From MAG-120531 sp963934855 (GTDB lineage Bacteria; Bacteroidota; Bacteroidia; Flavobacteriales; Flavobacteriaceae), in the NCBI GenBank assembly GCA_963934855.1, contig CAWWAC010000002.1, forward strand, positions 62,001-126,000: a stretch of DNA of 64,000 nucleotides, in the 5' to 3' direction. Below, one piece after another: positions 42,640-51,632 of the stretch. Below the pieces are notes generated by a model. The model did not search any database, was not told the DNA's origin, and worked only from the letters and a program-made list of their open reading frames with translations. The position numbers were made by a program, and so were the translations under genes. Every line of letters starts with the position of its first letter. Position 1 is the stretch's first letter.

Positions 42640-43392
42640 TTATCCTATGGGGATATTAACAATGGCTTTCTTGGCTTTTGGATTTAAGTTTCCTGGCCTA
42701 TCTTCAATAGATAAATAGGCTACAGCATTTTTTTTATACGGCAAGCGTATAAGTAAGTTCTCAGAAACAGTTGCTGGAAGAATTCCAATGCTTTGTTTAC
42801 TTCCATTTCTCTCTATCCAAAGCTGGTAACATTTATTTTTTGGAAGTTCAGGGAGGCTGTCAAATTGCAGATAACTCAATCGTTTTTTTGAGTTGATGTA
42901 AGCAATGAGTTTTATCTCTTTCTCCTCTAAATGGCTATCTAATATTATTTTTTTTGTTTTTGGACTATTCAGTAATATAAATTGATTTCTAAGTTCTTCT
43001 AGCTGATTGTCAAAAGACTGTGTTAGCTTTCTTATTTGAGTGTCTACAAGTTGTTGTTGAGCTTCCAATTTTTGATTTTCTTGGAACATAAAAAAGGAAG
43101 TTCCAAAAAACACCAAAATAGACGCAGCAACTGCTATCCAAGAAAAACGAGTGAAACGATCAATACGCCTTATTTGTTTTTCAATACTATCTTTTAATTG
43201 TGTAGGGGGTGTTTTTCTATAGGTATTTGAAAAACTTTCAAGTTGAAGTTGTAATTGATCAAAGGCTTTTTTTACTTCAGGATATAAAGTGATATACTGT
43301 TCTATTTTTTTTGTTTGAACGGCATCTAAGTCTCCTAATAAATAGGCTTCTAAATCTCCAGAGTCAATAATATTATTTATTTTATTTTGCAT
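42640..43392 (-). CDS. Anti-sigma factor, RskA-like
   Basis: A 250-residue protein with a cytoplasmic N-terminal zinc-free anti-sigma segment (YLLGDLDAVQTKKIEQYI), a single membrane helix near residues 82-102 (WIAVAASILVFFGTSFFMF), a periplasmic coiled coil, and a C-terminal RskA-type domain (YQLWIERNGSKQSIGILPA). It starts directly after the ECF sigma stop and would hold that sigma factor inactive at the membrane until an envelope signal releases it. Confidence 0.82.
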   Translation of the reverse strand: MQNKINNIIDSGDLEAYLLGDLDAVQTKKIEQYITLYPEVKKAFDQLQLQLESFSNTYRKTPPTQLKDSIEKQIRRIDRFTRFSWIAVAASILVFFGTSFFMFQENQKLEAQQQLVDTQIRKLTQSFDNQLEELRNQFILLNSPKTKKIILDSHLEEKEIKLIAYINSKKRLSYLQFDSLPELPKNKCYQLWIERNGSKQSIGILPATVSENLLIRLPYKKNAVAYLSIEDRPGNLNPKAKKAIVNIPIG

Positions 43393-43929
43393 TTAATCCT
43401 TTTTTACCTGATAAACTTCTGCAAGTGTTTTTAAGCCAATTCTCAATCTAGATTTGACTGTTCCTAGAGGAATATTTAGAAAATCACTCACTTCTCTTTG
43501 TGTCATACCATAGAAAAATAAAGCTTCTAAAACTTCTTTATTTTTTGTAGCCAAAAGTCCCATCTTTTCCTCAACGTCTATGTGATCTGTATTATAACTT
43601 TCATCTTTTATATGTACGCTTTCTGAGTCTATTTGGATCTCTTTAGGTCTTTTTTTTTGAATTTTCCTGTAATGATCAATAGCTGTATTTCTTGTAATCT
43701 TAAGCATCCAAGTAAATAATTTAGCTTTACTACTGTCATACTGAGCGCTGTGTTTCCATATTTTCACAAAGCTCTCTTGAAGTGCGTCTTCTGCAGCTGC
43801 GTCATTTTTTATAATTTGAAAACTAACTCCGTATAGGACTTCTGAGTAATGTTCATAGAGCAAACTCATGGCTTTTTCATCCTTTACTTTTAAAAGGCTA
43901 ACAATAAGTGATTCTATGCCTTTTTGCAT
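43393..43929 (-). CDS. RNA polymerase ECF sigma factor (with anti-sigma)
   Basis: A 178-residue ECF sigma factor: region 2 LYEHYSEVLYGVSFQIIKNDAAAEDALQESFVKIWKH, FTWMLKITRNTAIDHYRK, and region 4 LEALFFYGMTQREVSDFLNIPLGTVKSRLRIGLKTL. It is the SigK-like type paired with an RskA-like anti-sigma factor, which begins at the next base. It lies 22 bp downstream of murB. Confidence 0.92.
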   Translation of the reverse strand: MQKGIESLIVSLLKVKDEKAMSLLYEHYSEVLYGVSFQIIKNDAAAEDALQESFVKIWKHSAQYDSSKAKLFTWMLKITRNTAIDHYRKIQKKRPKEIQIDSESVHIKDESYNTDHIDVEEKMGLLATKNKEVLEALFFYGMTQREVSDFLNIPLGTVKSRLRIGLKTLAEVYQVKKD

Positions 43930-43951
43930 GACCTTAAAATGCAGTTAATAA

Positions 43952-44995
43952 TTAAAATTTTATTTGAGGAATGATATTCACTTCTGGTTCTAAAGAAATT
44001 GAAAATTTTTCTAATACTTCTGTCATCACTTTTTTAGCTAAAGATAAAACTTCATGCCCTTTAGCTCCTCCATAATTTACTAATACCAACGCTTGTTTTT
44101 CATGAACCCCAACAGCTCCTTGTTTAAAGCCTTTTAAACCTGCATTTTCTATAAGCCATCCAGCAGGTATTTTAAAGCTATTGTTTTCAACTTTATAAAA
44201 AGGCGCTTGAGGCCATTCTTTAATGAACTTTTCAAAGAGCGCTTTATCAATAACTGGATTTTTGAAAAAGCTACCAGAGTTCCCTAATAATTTGGGATCT
44301 GGAAGTTTGTTTTTTCTGATAGAAATGATTGCTTTTGCAATTTCGGAAATAGTGTATTCACCATTTTTTTCCTTTAAAGAGGTTTGGTTTATAAGTGTAT
44401 TTTCAATATCCCCGTATGATATTTTTATGGAATGCGGGGATTTTGTGAGCTGTAATTGTATGTTGTAGATCACATATTTACCTTTGGCAGTAGTCTTAAA
44501 AATAGAGCTTCGATAACCAAATTCACAATTTTCATTAGATAAGGTAATTTTTTCAAGAGTTTTTATATCCAAAGCTTGGCATTGTATAAAGCTGTCTTTT
44601 ATTTCCACCCCATAAGCTCCTATATTTTGAATGGGAGCACTTCCTACACACCCCGGAATTAATGCTAGGTTTTCTATTCCACCTAAATTGTGATCTAAAG
44701 CCCAAAGCACCAAATCATGCCAATTTTCTCCAGCAGCCACCTCTATTGTTGTATGAGTATTTGTTTCAGCTACAACTTCAACACCCTTGTTACAGATATG
44801 AACCACATGGGCATCTATATCATCGGTTAAAAGTACGTTGCTGCCACCGCTGAGTATAAAAATGTCTGAGTGAATTTTATTTTGTAAGGCCTGCTCTATA
44901 TTGGCAACACTTTCTGCTTTGGTGTAAAACTTAGCTTTTACATCTATACCAAAACTATTGAGCTCCTTTAGCGATATGTTTTCCTGTACCTCCAT
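43952..44995 (-). CDS. murB: UDP-N-acetylenolpyruvoylglucosamine reductase
   Basis: MurB uses FAD and NADPH to make UDP-MurNAc for peptidoglycan. The FAD domain has ILSGGSNVLL and GAYGVEIKDSF after LALIPGCVGSAPIQNIGAYG, then the active site region GNSGSFFKNPV (proton-donating serine) and AGWLIENAGLKG. 347 residues with the GFGSPFK-type substrate loop is the E. coli-like type I. Its ATG overlaps the aminotransferase stop by one base. Confidence 0.95.
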   Translation of the reverse strand: MEVQENISLKELNSFGIDVKAKFYTKAESVANIEQALQNKIHSDIFILSGGSNVLLTDDIDAHVVHICNKGVEVVAETNTHTTIEVAAGENWHDLVLWALDHNLGGIENLALIPGCVGSAPIQNIGAYGVEIKDSFIQCQALDIKTLEKITLSNENCEFGYRSSIFKTTAKGKYVIYNIQLQLTKSPHSIKISYGDIENTLINQTSLKEKNGEYTISEIAKAIISIRKNKLPDPKLLGNSGSFFKNPVIDKALFEKFIKEWPQAPFYKVENNSFKIPAGWLIENAGLKGFKQGAVGVHEKQALVLVNYGGAKGHEVLSLAKKVMTEVLEKFSISLEPEVNIIPQIKF

Positions 44996-46185
44996 TAATT
45001 TGGATAGGCCTCTAACGCTTTTTCTAGAAGGGTAACTGCTAATTTTAATTCAGACTGCTCAAGTACATAGGCAATTCTAATTTCATTAGTGCCTAAGCCC
45101 TCAGTGGCATAAAAACCAGCTGCTGGAGAAACCATGACCGTTTTACCTTCGTAAGAAAAGGACTCTAAAAGCCATTGAGCAAAGTGATCTGCATTTTTAA
45201 CTGGCAGTGCAACTACACAGTAAAAAGCACCTCTTGGATTGGCCACCTTTATTCCAGGAATTGTATTTAGGCCAGCTATGAGTACATCTCTTCTGTGTTG
45301 GTATTCTTCATTTACTTCCTTAAAATAGCTGTCTGGAGTGTCTAAAGCCGCTTCTGCTGCAATTTGCGCATAGGTGGGGGGTGATAATCTGGCCTGAGCA
45401 AATTTCATAGCCGTACTAATAAATTCCTTATTTTTTGATACCAGGCATCCAATTCTTGCGCCACACATGCTGTACCTTTTAGACACAGAATCAATAACAA
45501 CAGCATAATTATCCATGCCTTTAAGGCTTAAAATAGAATGATGCTTTACACCACCATAGGTAAACTCTCTGTACACCTCGTCTGCTAATAAGAAAATACC
45601 ATGCTTAATAACCAATTTAGCCAAAGACTCTAGTTCTTTTAGGGTGTATAAATAGCCAGTAGGATTACCAGGATTACAAATTAAAATTCCTTTAGTTCTA
45701 GGTCCTATTAGCTTTTCAAATTCATGGATAGGGGGTAAAGCAAAATTTTCATCGATAGAAGAAGCCAATGGGACTACTTTAATGTCATTGGCGACTGCAA
45801 AACCGTTATAGTTTGCATAGAAAGGCTCTGGAATAATAATTTCATCTCCTGGATCTGCAATTGTAGACATAGCAAATGATAAGGCTTCAGAACCTCCAGT
45901 AGTTACTATAATATTTTCTTTTTCAACCACCACTTGGTGTTTGGCGTAATAATATGCCAATTTTTCTCTATAACTATCTGAGCCTTCGGTTCTGCTATAG
46001 GCCAATACCTTAATATCTGCATTTTTTACAGCATCTAATGCTATTTGAGGAGTATTAATATCTGGTTGCCCAATATTAAGGTGTATGACCTCCGTACCTT
46101 TTTTCTTAGCATTTTCTGCAAAAGGGACTAATTTTCTAATAGGAGACTCAGGCATAGAGAGCCCTTTATTTGATAATGATGGCAT
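44995..46185 (-). CDS. Pyridoxal-phosphate class I aminotransferase (second)
   Basis: A 396-residue aminotransferase distinct from the one at 686-1876. It has HLNIGQPDINTPQIALDA, GGSEALSFAMS, ICNPGNPTGYLYT, LLADEVYREFTYGG, and the PLP lysine in DSVSKRYSMCGARIGCL. The length is normal and the start is the first ATG. The aspartate family is likely but the substrate is open. First gene of a run with murB and the ECF sigma genes. Confidence 0.9.
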   Translation of the reverse strand: MPSLSNKGLSMPESPIRKLVPFAENAKKKGTEVIHLNIGQPDINTPQIALDAVKNADIKVLAYSRTEGSDSYREKLAYYYAKHQVVVEKENIIVTTGGSEALSFAMSTIADPGDEIIIPEPFYANYNGFAVANDIKVVPLASSIDENFALPPIHEFEKLIGPRTKGILICNPGNPTGYLYTLKELESLAKLVIKHGIFLLADEVYREFTYGGVKHHSILSLKGMDNYAVVIDSVSKRYSMCGARIGCLVSKNKEFISTAMKFAQARLSPPTYAQIAAEAALDTPDSYFKEVNEEYQHRRDVLIAGLNTIPGIKVANPRGAFYCVVALPVKNADHFAQWLLESFSYEGKTVMVSPAAGFYATEGLGTNEIRIAYVLEQSELKLAVTLLEKALEAYPN

Positions 46186-46198
46186 GTTGTTTTTTTTG

Positions 46199-46206
46199 CA
46201 AAATTA
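46199..46206 (-). promoter_or_regulatory. -7 element for the aminotransferase-murB run
   Basis: Minus-strand TAATTTTG, 14 bp upstream of the aminotransferase ATG. A TTTG lies only 15 bp further upstream, shorter than the normal -33 spacing. Confidence 0.35.
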
Positions 46207-46242
46207 TGAATCCCCAACTAGCAAATAGATATTTTCAGTAAT

Positions 46243-46623
46243 TTATTCAGGATTATTAACATTACCCTTGATTGTCAACACTTTAGTTGGTGTTTCTGCA
46301 TTAGATTTCACTGTCACAGCTTTTCTAATTGGACCTATTCTGCTGGTGTCGTATTTTACTTGTATTTCTCCAGTTTTTCCGGGCATAATAGGCCCTTCTG
46401 GTTTTTTTGGAATGGTGCAACCACAACTAGAAGAGACCTCCGTAATGACTAGTGGTGCGTCTCCAGTATTAATAAATTCAAAAATTCTTATTCCGTCACT
46501 ATTATGAGAAATATTTCCGTAGTCTATGGTCTCAGATTTAAATTCAATTTTAGCTACTTTTTCTTGGGCATATACCTGGCTGATAAATAGCCCCAAGAAC
46601 AATGTGAACATAAGTTTTTTCAT
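46243..46623 (-). CDS. DUF1573 family exported protein
   Basis: A 126-residue exported DUF1573 protein with a signal peptide (MKKLMFTLFLGLFISQVYAQE). The single domain reads FKSETIDYGNISHNSDGIRIFEFINTGDAPLVITEVSSSCGCTIPKKPEGPIMPGKTGEIQVKYDT, including the typical SSCGCT cysteine pair. The fold is immunoglobulin-like; the role is unknown, though such proteins are abundant in Bacteroidota envelopes. Divergent from valS. Confidence 0.9.
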   Translation of the reverse strand: MKKLMFTLFLGLFISQVYAQEKVAKIEFKSETIDYGNISHNSDGIRIFEFINTGDAPLVITEVSSSCGCTIPKKPEGPIMPGKTGEIQVKYDTSRIGPIRKAVTVKSNAETPTKVLTIKGNVNNPE

Positions 46624-46646
46624 GGTTTAAATTATTTACTTGTACC

Positions 46647-46678
46647 CAAATATAATTCTTTTCATAACAAGGAGGCAA
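46647..46678 (-). promoter_or_regulatory. Promoter of the DUF1573 gene
   Basis: On the minus strand, TTG, 21 bp, TATATTTG: a full match to TTG-N17-23-TAnnTTTG. The -7 box lies 23 bp upstream of the ATG. Confidence 0.6.
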
Positions 46679-46706
46679 AATTCTTTCAAGAGACCAAGAG
46701 GTTCCT

Positions 46707-46714
46707 TATTTTTG
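46707..46714 (+). promoter_or_regulatory. -7 element for valS
   Basis: TATTTTTG lies 54 bp upstream of the valS ATG. A -33 TTG is not evident, so support is partial. Confidence 0.35.
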
Positions 46715-46768
46715 TAATTAGCGATTGCACAATTTTTAGTTATCTAAACTTATCAATAGAGGGAATTT

Positions 46769-49405
46769 ATGAATATGCCTTTAAAATATAACCCATCTGA
46801 ATTAGAAAAGCATTGGTATAATTACTGGATGGAGCACAAATTTTTTGCATCAAAGCCAGACACAAGAATTCCCTACACCATTGTAATTCCACCTCCAAAC
46901 GTCACAGGTGTTTTACATATGGGTCATATGCTTAACAATACCATACAAGACGTACTCATTAGAAGGGCCAGGCATTTAGGCTTTAACGCTTGTTGGGTTC
47001 CTGGTACAGACCATGCGTCAATAGCAACAGAGGCAAAGGTGGTAGCTAAATTAAAAGAGCAAGGGATTTCTAAAAATGATCTTACAAGAGAAGAATTTCT
47101 AGCCCACGCATGGGAGTGGAAAAATGAATATGGAGGGGTAATTTTAGAGCAATTAAAAAAATTAGGCTGCTCTTGTGATTGGGATAGAACTGCCTTTACT
47201 ATGGATGCTAAACTGTCAGATTCTGTAATTAAAGTATTTGTTGACCTGTTTAATAAAGGACTTATTTACAGAGGCAATAGAATGGTAAACTGGGACCCTG
47301 AGGCGCTTACTACCCTTTCAGATGAGGAAGTTATTTATGAGGAAAGGCAAGGTTTGTTGTATTATATATCTTACCAAATTGTAGGGAGTACAGAACGCTT
47401 AACTATTGCCACTACTAGACCAGAAACTATTTTTGGTGATACCGCTATTTGTATTCACCCAGAAGATCACCGATATTTAAGCCTTCACGGGAAAAAAGCA
47501 ATTGTGCCATTAAGTGGCAGAGAAATACCTATCATTAATGACACTTATGTAGATATGGAGTTTGGTACTGGCTGCTTAAAAGTAACTCCTGCGCATGATT
47601 TAAATGACAAGGCTATAGGAGAAACACATGGCTTAGATATCATAGATATTTTTAATCCAGATGCTACTTTAAATGCCTATGGATTGGCGTTTGAAGGCAT
47701 GGACCGTTTTAAAGCTAGAAAGGCAGTAGGGAAAGCCTTAGAAAAAGAAGGGTTTCTAGTGAAGACAGAGCCCCACATAAATAAAGTAGGTACTTCAGAA
47801 AGAACAAAGGCAGTAATAGAGCCACGTTTGTCTGACCAGTGGTTTTTAAAAATGGAGTCACTTGCCCAGCCAGCTTTAAAAGCAGTTTTGGTAGATGAGG
47901 AGATAAAACTTTTTCCAAAGAAATTTGAAAACACCTACAGGCATTGGATGGAAAACGTAAGAGATTGGAATATCTCAAGGCAACTTTGGTGGGGCCAACA
48001 AATACCTGCTTTCTATTATGGAAATGGCAGAGAAGATTTTGTAGTGGCTGAAAATGCAACAATCGCTTTAAAATTAGCTCAAGAAAAATCAGTAAACTCA
48101 CATTTGAGTTTAGAAGATTTACGCCAAGATGAAGATGCTCTAGACACCTGGTTCTCCTCATGGTTGTGGCCTATAAGCGTTTTTAACGGTATTTTAGAAC
48201 CAGAAAATGACGAGATTAATTACTATTACCCTACTAATGATTTAGTGACAGGTCCTGATATCTTATTCTTTTGGGTAGCCAGAATGATTGTAGCAGGCTA
48301 TGAATTTAGAGACGCAAAACCTTTTACCAATGTATATTTTACTGGATTGGTGAGAGACAAACAAAGGAGAAAGATGTCAAAGTCACTAGGGAACTCACCA
48401 AACGCGCTCAAATTAATAGAAGATTACGGAGCAGACGGAGTAAGAGTAGGACTTTTACTTAGTTCTGCTGCTGGGAATGACCTCATGTTTGATGAAGCAC
48501 TGTGCCAGCAAGGTAAAAATTTTGCCAATAAAATCTGGAACGGATTTAAACTCATCCAATCATGGGAAACAGTACAAATAGAACAGCCAGAAGCCGCTAA
48601 AAAAGGAATTGAGTGGTACAGCGCTACTTTTGACAAGGCTCTCCTAGAAATAGAAGACCACTTTAGTAAATACAGAATTTCAGATGCCCTTATGGCTATC
48701 TATAAACTAATTTGGGATGATTATTCTTCCTGGTTGTTAGAATTGGTAAAACCAGTCTACCAGAAACCAGTGGATAAAGCTACTAAAGATCAAGTGATGG
48801 TCCTTTTAGAAAATAACTTAAAAATATTACACCCCTTTATGCCGTTTTTAACGGAAGATATTTGGCAGCAAATCACAGATAGAAAACCCCAAGAAGCTCT
48901 AATTATAGCCCCTTGGCCAAAGGGAAGTGAGCGTATTGATAATGCACTGTTATTGGCATTTGAAACAGCCAAACAAGTGGTTTCTGGGGTGAGAACCATT
49001 AGAAAAGAAAAGCAAATAGCCAATAAGGAAGTATTGGACCTGGTTGTACTTTCAGATCAAAAACCTTTAGAGGCTTTAAATTCAGTAATTGAAAAGCTAT
49101 CTAATCTAACAAATATAACCCAAACAGAAACTCCTGTAGAGGGTGCTCTTAGTTTTAGAGTAGACTCTTTGGAGTATTTTGTACCCATATCTGGAGCTAT
49201 AGATATAGAGGCAGAGGCCACTAAGGTGCAGGAAGAATTAAACTATACCCAAGGTTTCTTAAAGTCTGTGGAGAATAAATTATCTAATGAGCGTTTTGTT
49301 TCTAATGCACCCGAGGATGTGATAGCGATAGAAAAGAAAAAACAAATAGATGCAAAAGCAAAAATAGAAACCTTAATACAAAGTTTAGTATATTTGAGAA
49401 GCTAG
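46769..49405 (+). CDS. valS: Valyl-tRNA synthetase
   Basis: ValRS charges tRNA-Val. The 878-residue protein shows the class I HIGH motif as HMGHML in PPPNVTGVLHMGHMLNN, the editing domain, and KMSKS in RRKMSKSLGNSPNAL. The anticodon-binding helices and the C-terminal coiled coil (LRKEKQIANKE, ESVENKLSNERFVSNAPEDVI) that stabilises tRNA binding are all present. The first ATG is preferred; the next Met is three residues later. Confidence 0.97.
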   Translation: MNMPLKYNPSELEKHWYNYWMEHKFFASKPDTRIPYTIVIPPPNVTGVLHMGHMLNNTIQDVLIRRARHLGFNACWVPGTDHASIATEAKVVAKLKEQGISKNDLTREEFLAHAWEWKNEYGGVILEQLKKLGCSCDWDRTAFTMDAKLSDSVIKVFVDLFNKGLIYRGNRMVNWDPEALTTLSDEEVIYEERQGLLYYISYQIVGSTERLTIATTRPETIFGDTAICIHPEDHRYLSLHGKKAIVPLSGREIPIINDTYVDMEFGTGCLKVTPAHDLNDKAIGETHGLDIIDIFNPDATLNAYGLAFEGMDRFKARKAVGKALEKEGFLVKTEPHINKVGTSERTKAVIEPRLSDQWFLKMESLAQPALKAVLVDEEIKLFPKKFENTYRHWMENVRDWNISRQLWWGQQIPAFYYGNGREDFVVAENATIALKLAQEKSVNSHLSLEDLRQDEDALDTWFSSWLWPISVFNGILEPENDEINYYYPTNDLVTGPDILFFWVARMIVAGYEFRDAKPFTNVYFTGLVRDKQRRKMSKSLGNSPNALKLIEDYGADGVRVGLLLSSAAGNDLMFDEALCQQGKNFANKIWNGFKLIQSWETVQIEQPEAAKKGIEWYSATFDKALLEIEDHFSKYRISDALMAIYKLIWDDYSSWLLELVKPVYQKPVDKATKDQVMVLLENNLKILHPFMPFLTEDIWQQITDRKPQEALIIAPWPKGSERIDNALLLAFETAKQVVSGVRTIRKEKQIANKEVLDLVVLSDQKPLEALNSVIEKLSNLTNITQTETPVEGALSFRVDSLEYFVPISGAIDIEAEATKVQEELNYTQGFLKSVENKLSNERFVSNAPEDVIAIEKKKQIDAKAKIETLIQSLVYLRS

Positions 49406-49436
49406 AGAAAATAACCCCTAGTTTTTATTAATAGCT

Positions 49437-50708
49437 ATGGAAGCATACGCCAACTCACTTTTAATAGCCATTCCTCTATTTTTACTTCTCATATTAATAG
49501 AGATGGGAGTAGGTTACTTGAAAAGCAACAACACTTATACAGTATTAGATACTGTGTCTAGTATTAGCTCTGGTATGACTAACATACTAAAAGACACCTT
49601 AGGGTTAGGTTTGGTGCTGGTTTCTTACCCATCATTACTTAGTTTTTTTGGTACAGAAGTAATAAAGAGTGAGTGGTGGGTATGGTTTTTGGCTTTTGTA
49701 TTTGTAGATTTTGCTGGTTATTGGAACCACAGGTTAAGCCATAAAATTAATATTTTTTGGAACCAACACATGATTCATCACAGCAGTGAGTCTTTTAATT
49801 TGTCCTGTGCACTCAGACAGTCCATTTCAAATATTATTGGGTATTTTCCTGTTTTATTACTTCCAGCTGCTCTTTTTGGAATACCCTATGAAATAATAGC
49901 TATTTTGGCACCCATACATTTGTTTGCTCAGTTTTGGTACCATACGCAGCATATAGGTAAATTAGGGGTATTAGAGTACGTCATAGTAACACCCTCTCAA
50001 CACAGAGTGCACCACGCCATTAATACGCGGTACATAGATAAAAATTTAGGTCAGGTTTTTAGTATTTGGGATAGAATGTTTGGCACATTTCAAGAAGAAC
50101 TAGACTTTGACCCACCTCAGTATGGCGTATTAAAACAGGTAGCTACTTGGAATCCTTTTACTATTAATTTTATGCACTTCTGGCAAATTTTACAAGACGC
50201 ATGGCACACGAAGTCGTGGTTAGATAAAGGGCGTATATGGTTTATGCCCACTGGTTGGCGTCCCGCCGATGTCTCTGCCAGATACCCCATTGTAGGTATT
50301 TCAGATGTATTTAATTTTAAGCGCTATGAAGTAAAGGGAAGTATTTTTTTTAATAGCTATGCTGTTTTTCAGCTTTTGGGAGTAGCACTCATTCTCATGC
50401 TTAGTTTATCGGCTGTAGGTGATCTGAGTCCATTTATTTTAGGGCTTTTGGCGGCATATATTGGACTTAGTATTTTTAGCTACTCGCTATTTATGGACCA
50501 ATGGAAGTGGGCTGTATATCCAGAGTTTCTTAGACTTTTTACAGGAGCTGGCCTTCTAATTTGGGCTTGGCAAACAAGTCTTATACCTATTTACTTTTCT
50601 GAGTGGTTAGGTGTCTTATTTTTTTACCTAATCTTCAGTTTATTTTTAGTTTCCTATATTACTTTTATAGAGCCCAAAGTACTTTTTATTAAAAAGCAAT
50701 TGGCTTAA
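49437..50708 (+). CDS. Sterol desaturase/fatty acid hydroxylase family membrane protein
   Basis: A 423-residue membrane protein of the di-iron FA hydroxylase superfamily. The histidine clusters are seen at WNHRLSH, NQHMIHHSSESF, HTQHIGK, and PSQHRVHHAIN, between several membrane helices; a C-terminal region (residues about 290-410) adds four more helices. It may hydroxylate a membrane lipid, but the substrate is unknown. It starts 31 bp after valS, convergent with the ACBP gene. Confidence 0.85.
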   Translation: MEAYANSLLIAIPLFLLLILIEMGVGYLKSNNTYTVLDTVSSISSGMTNILKDTLGLGLVLVSYPSLLSFFGTEVIKSEWWVWFLAFVFVDFAGYWNHRLSHKINIFWNQHMIHHSSESFNLSCALRQSISNIIGYFPVLLLPAALFGIPYEIIAILAPIHLFAQFWYHTQHIGKLGVLEYVIVTPSQHRVHHAINTRYIDKNLGQVFSIWDRMFGTFQEELDFDPPQYGVLKQVATWNPFTINFMHFWQILQDAWHTKSWLDKGRIWFMPTGWRPADVSARYPIVGISDVFNFKRYEVKGSIFFNSYAVFQLLGVALILMLSLSAVGDLSPFILGLLAAYIGLSIFSYSLFMDQWKWAVYPEFLRLFTGAGLLIWAWQTSLIPIYFSEWLGVLFFYLIFSLFLVSYITFIEPKVLFIKKQLA

Positions 50709-50716
50709 TAAACCTT

Positions 50717-50974
50717 TTATCTATTTAATTCTTTCTCTACTATTGCAATATATTGTTCCATAGATGTTGTTTCATTTAAATGTTTGGCTTGAAATATAGC
50801 ATTTGCCTTAAAAGCACTAATTAAAGGTTTACTACTGCTTGGGTTTTCTTGGTTTTGAGTAGCTATTTTAAAGAGGGCGTATAGTTTTAATAAAATATCT
50901 GCCGCTTGTGGTTTGGTTGTAGCATTCACAATGGCTACAGCTTCTTCAAAACTTTTATGCAGGAATTTACTCAT
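50717..50974 (-). CDS. Acyl-CoA-binding protein
   Basis: An 85-residue ACBP-domain protein that binds long-chain acyl-CoA. The family pattern is seen in LHKSFEEAVAIVNATTKPQAADILLKLYALFKIATQ and a final amphipathic helix (MEQYIAIVEKELNR). ACBP is mostly eukaryotic and sporadic in bacteria, so its place as the last gene of the phospholipid operon is informative: it overlaps the psd stop by 8 bp. Confidence 0.85.
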   Translation of the reverse strand: MSKFLHKSFEEAVAIVNATTKPQAADILLKLYALFKIATQNQENPSSSKPLISAFKANAIFQAKHLNETTSMEQYIAIVEKELNR

Positions 50975-51632
50975 CCTTGTCTTTTAATGTAGCAATAACC
51001 GTTTTAGCTCCAATTACTTTTTGGTTTAAATTCACAGTAATAATGGTGTCTAAAGGTAAAAATAAATCTACTCTAGAACCAAATTTTATAAAACCAGCAT
51101 CGGCACCTTGTAATGCACTATTCCCTTTTACGGCATAGTTTACAATCCTTCTTGCAAGTGCTCCTGCAATTTGTCTGTATAAAATCTCTCCAAATTTTGG
51201 TGTTTTTAGCACTATGGTAGTACGTTCATTTTCTTCGCTAGATTTAGGGTGCCAAGCCACTAAGAATTTTCCCGGATGGTATTTAGAGTATTCAACTAAA
51301 CCGCTGGCTGGGTATCTGGTGACGTGCACATTAAGCGGTGACATGAAAATTGACACTTGCTTTCTCTTTTCTTTGAAATATTCGTTCTCCATGACCTCTT
51401 CTATAACCACTACTTTTCCGTCTACAGGGGCTAGAATTTGATTGTGGTTAAATTGAATGGCTCTCTTAGGATTCCTAAAAAACTGCAAAATAATGAGCAG
51501 TATAGATATTGCCAGTCCTTGTATAAAATACCTTAACCAAGGGATTGGAATATAAAAGTCAGCCGTCAGGCAAACAATTGCAACTAAAATAAAAGAGATT
51601 ATAATAATTTTAAATCCTTCCTTATGAAACAT
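50967..51632 (-). CDS. psd: Phosphatidylserine decarboxylase family protein
   Basis: The enzyme makes phosphatidylethanolamine from phosphatidylserine. The short (221-residue) type has an N-terminal membrane hairpin (IIIISFILVAIVCLTADFYI), APVDGKVVVIEEV, VHVTRYPASG, and the self-cleaving FGSRVDLFLP site where serine becomes pyruvoyl. An upstream ATG at 51677 would extend into cdsA; the ATG at 51632 (MFHKEGFKIIII) fits the family and leaves an 11 bp overlap with the cdsA stop. Confidence 0.9.
   Translation of the reverse strand: MFHKEGFKIIIISFILVAIVCLTADFYIPIPWLRYFIQGLAISILLIILQFFRNPKRAIQFNHNQILAPVDGKVVVIEEVMENEYFKEKRKQVSIFMSPLNVHVTRYPASGLVEYSKYHPGKFLVAWHPKSSEENERTTIVLKTPKFGEILYRQIAGALARRIVNYAVKGNSALQGADAGFIKFGSRVDLFLPLDTIITVNLNQKVIGAKTVIATLKDKDE

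Noticed and set aside
47715..48161. 148-residue frame antisense to valS
   Set aside because: Leucine- and histidine-heavy shadow of the valS coding sequence without recognisable domain.
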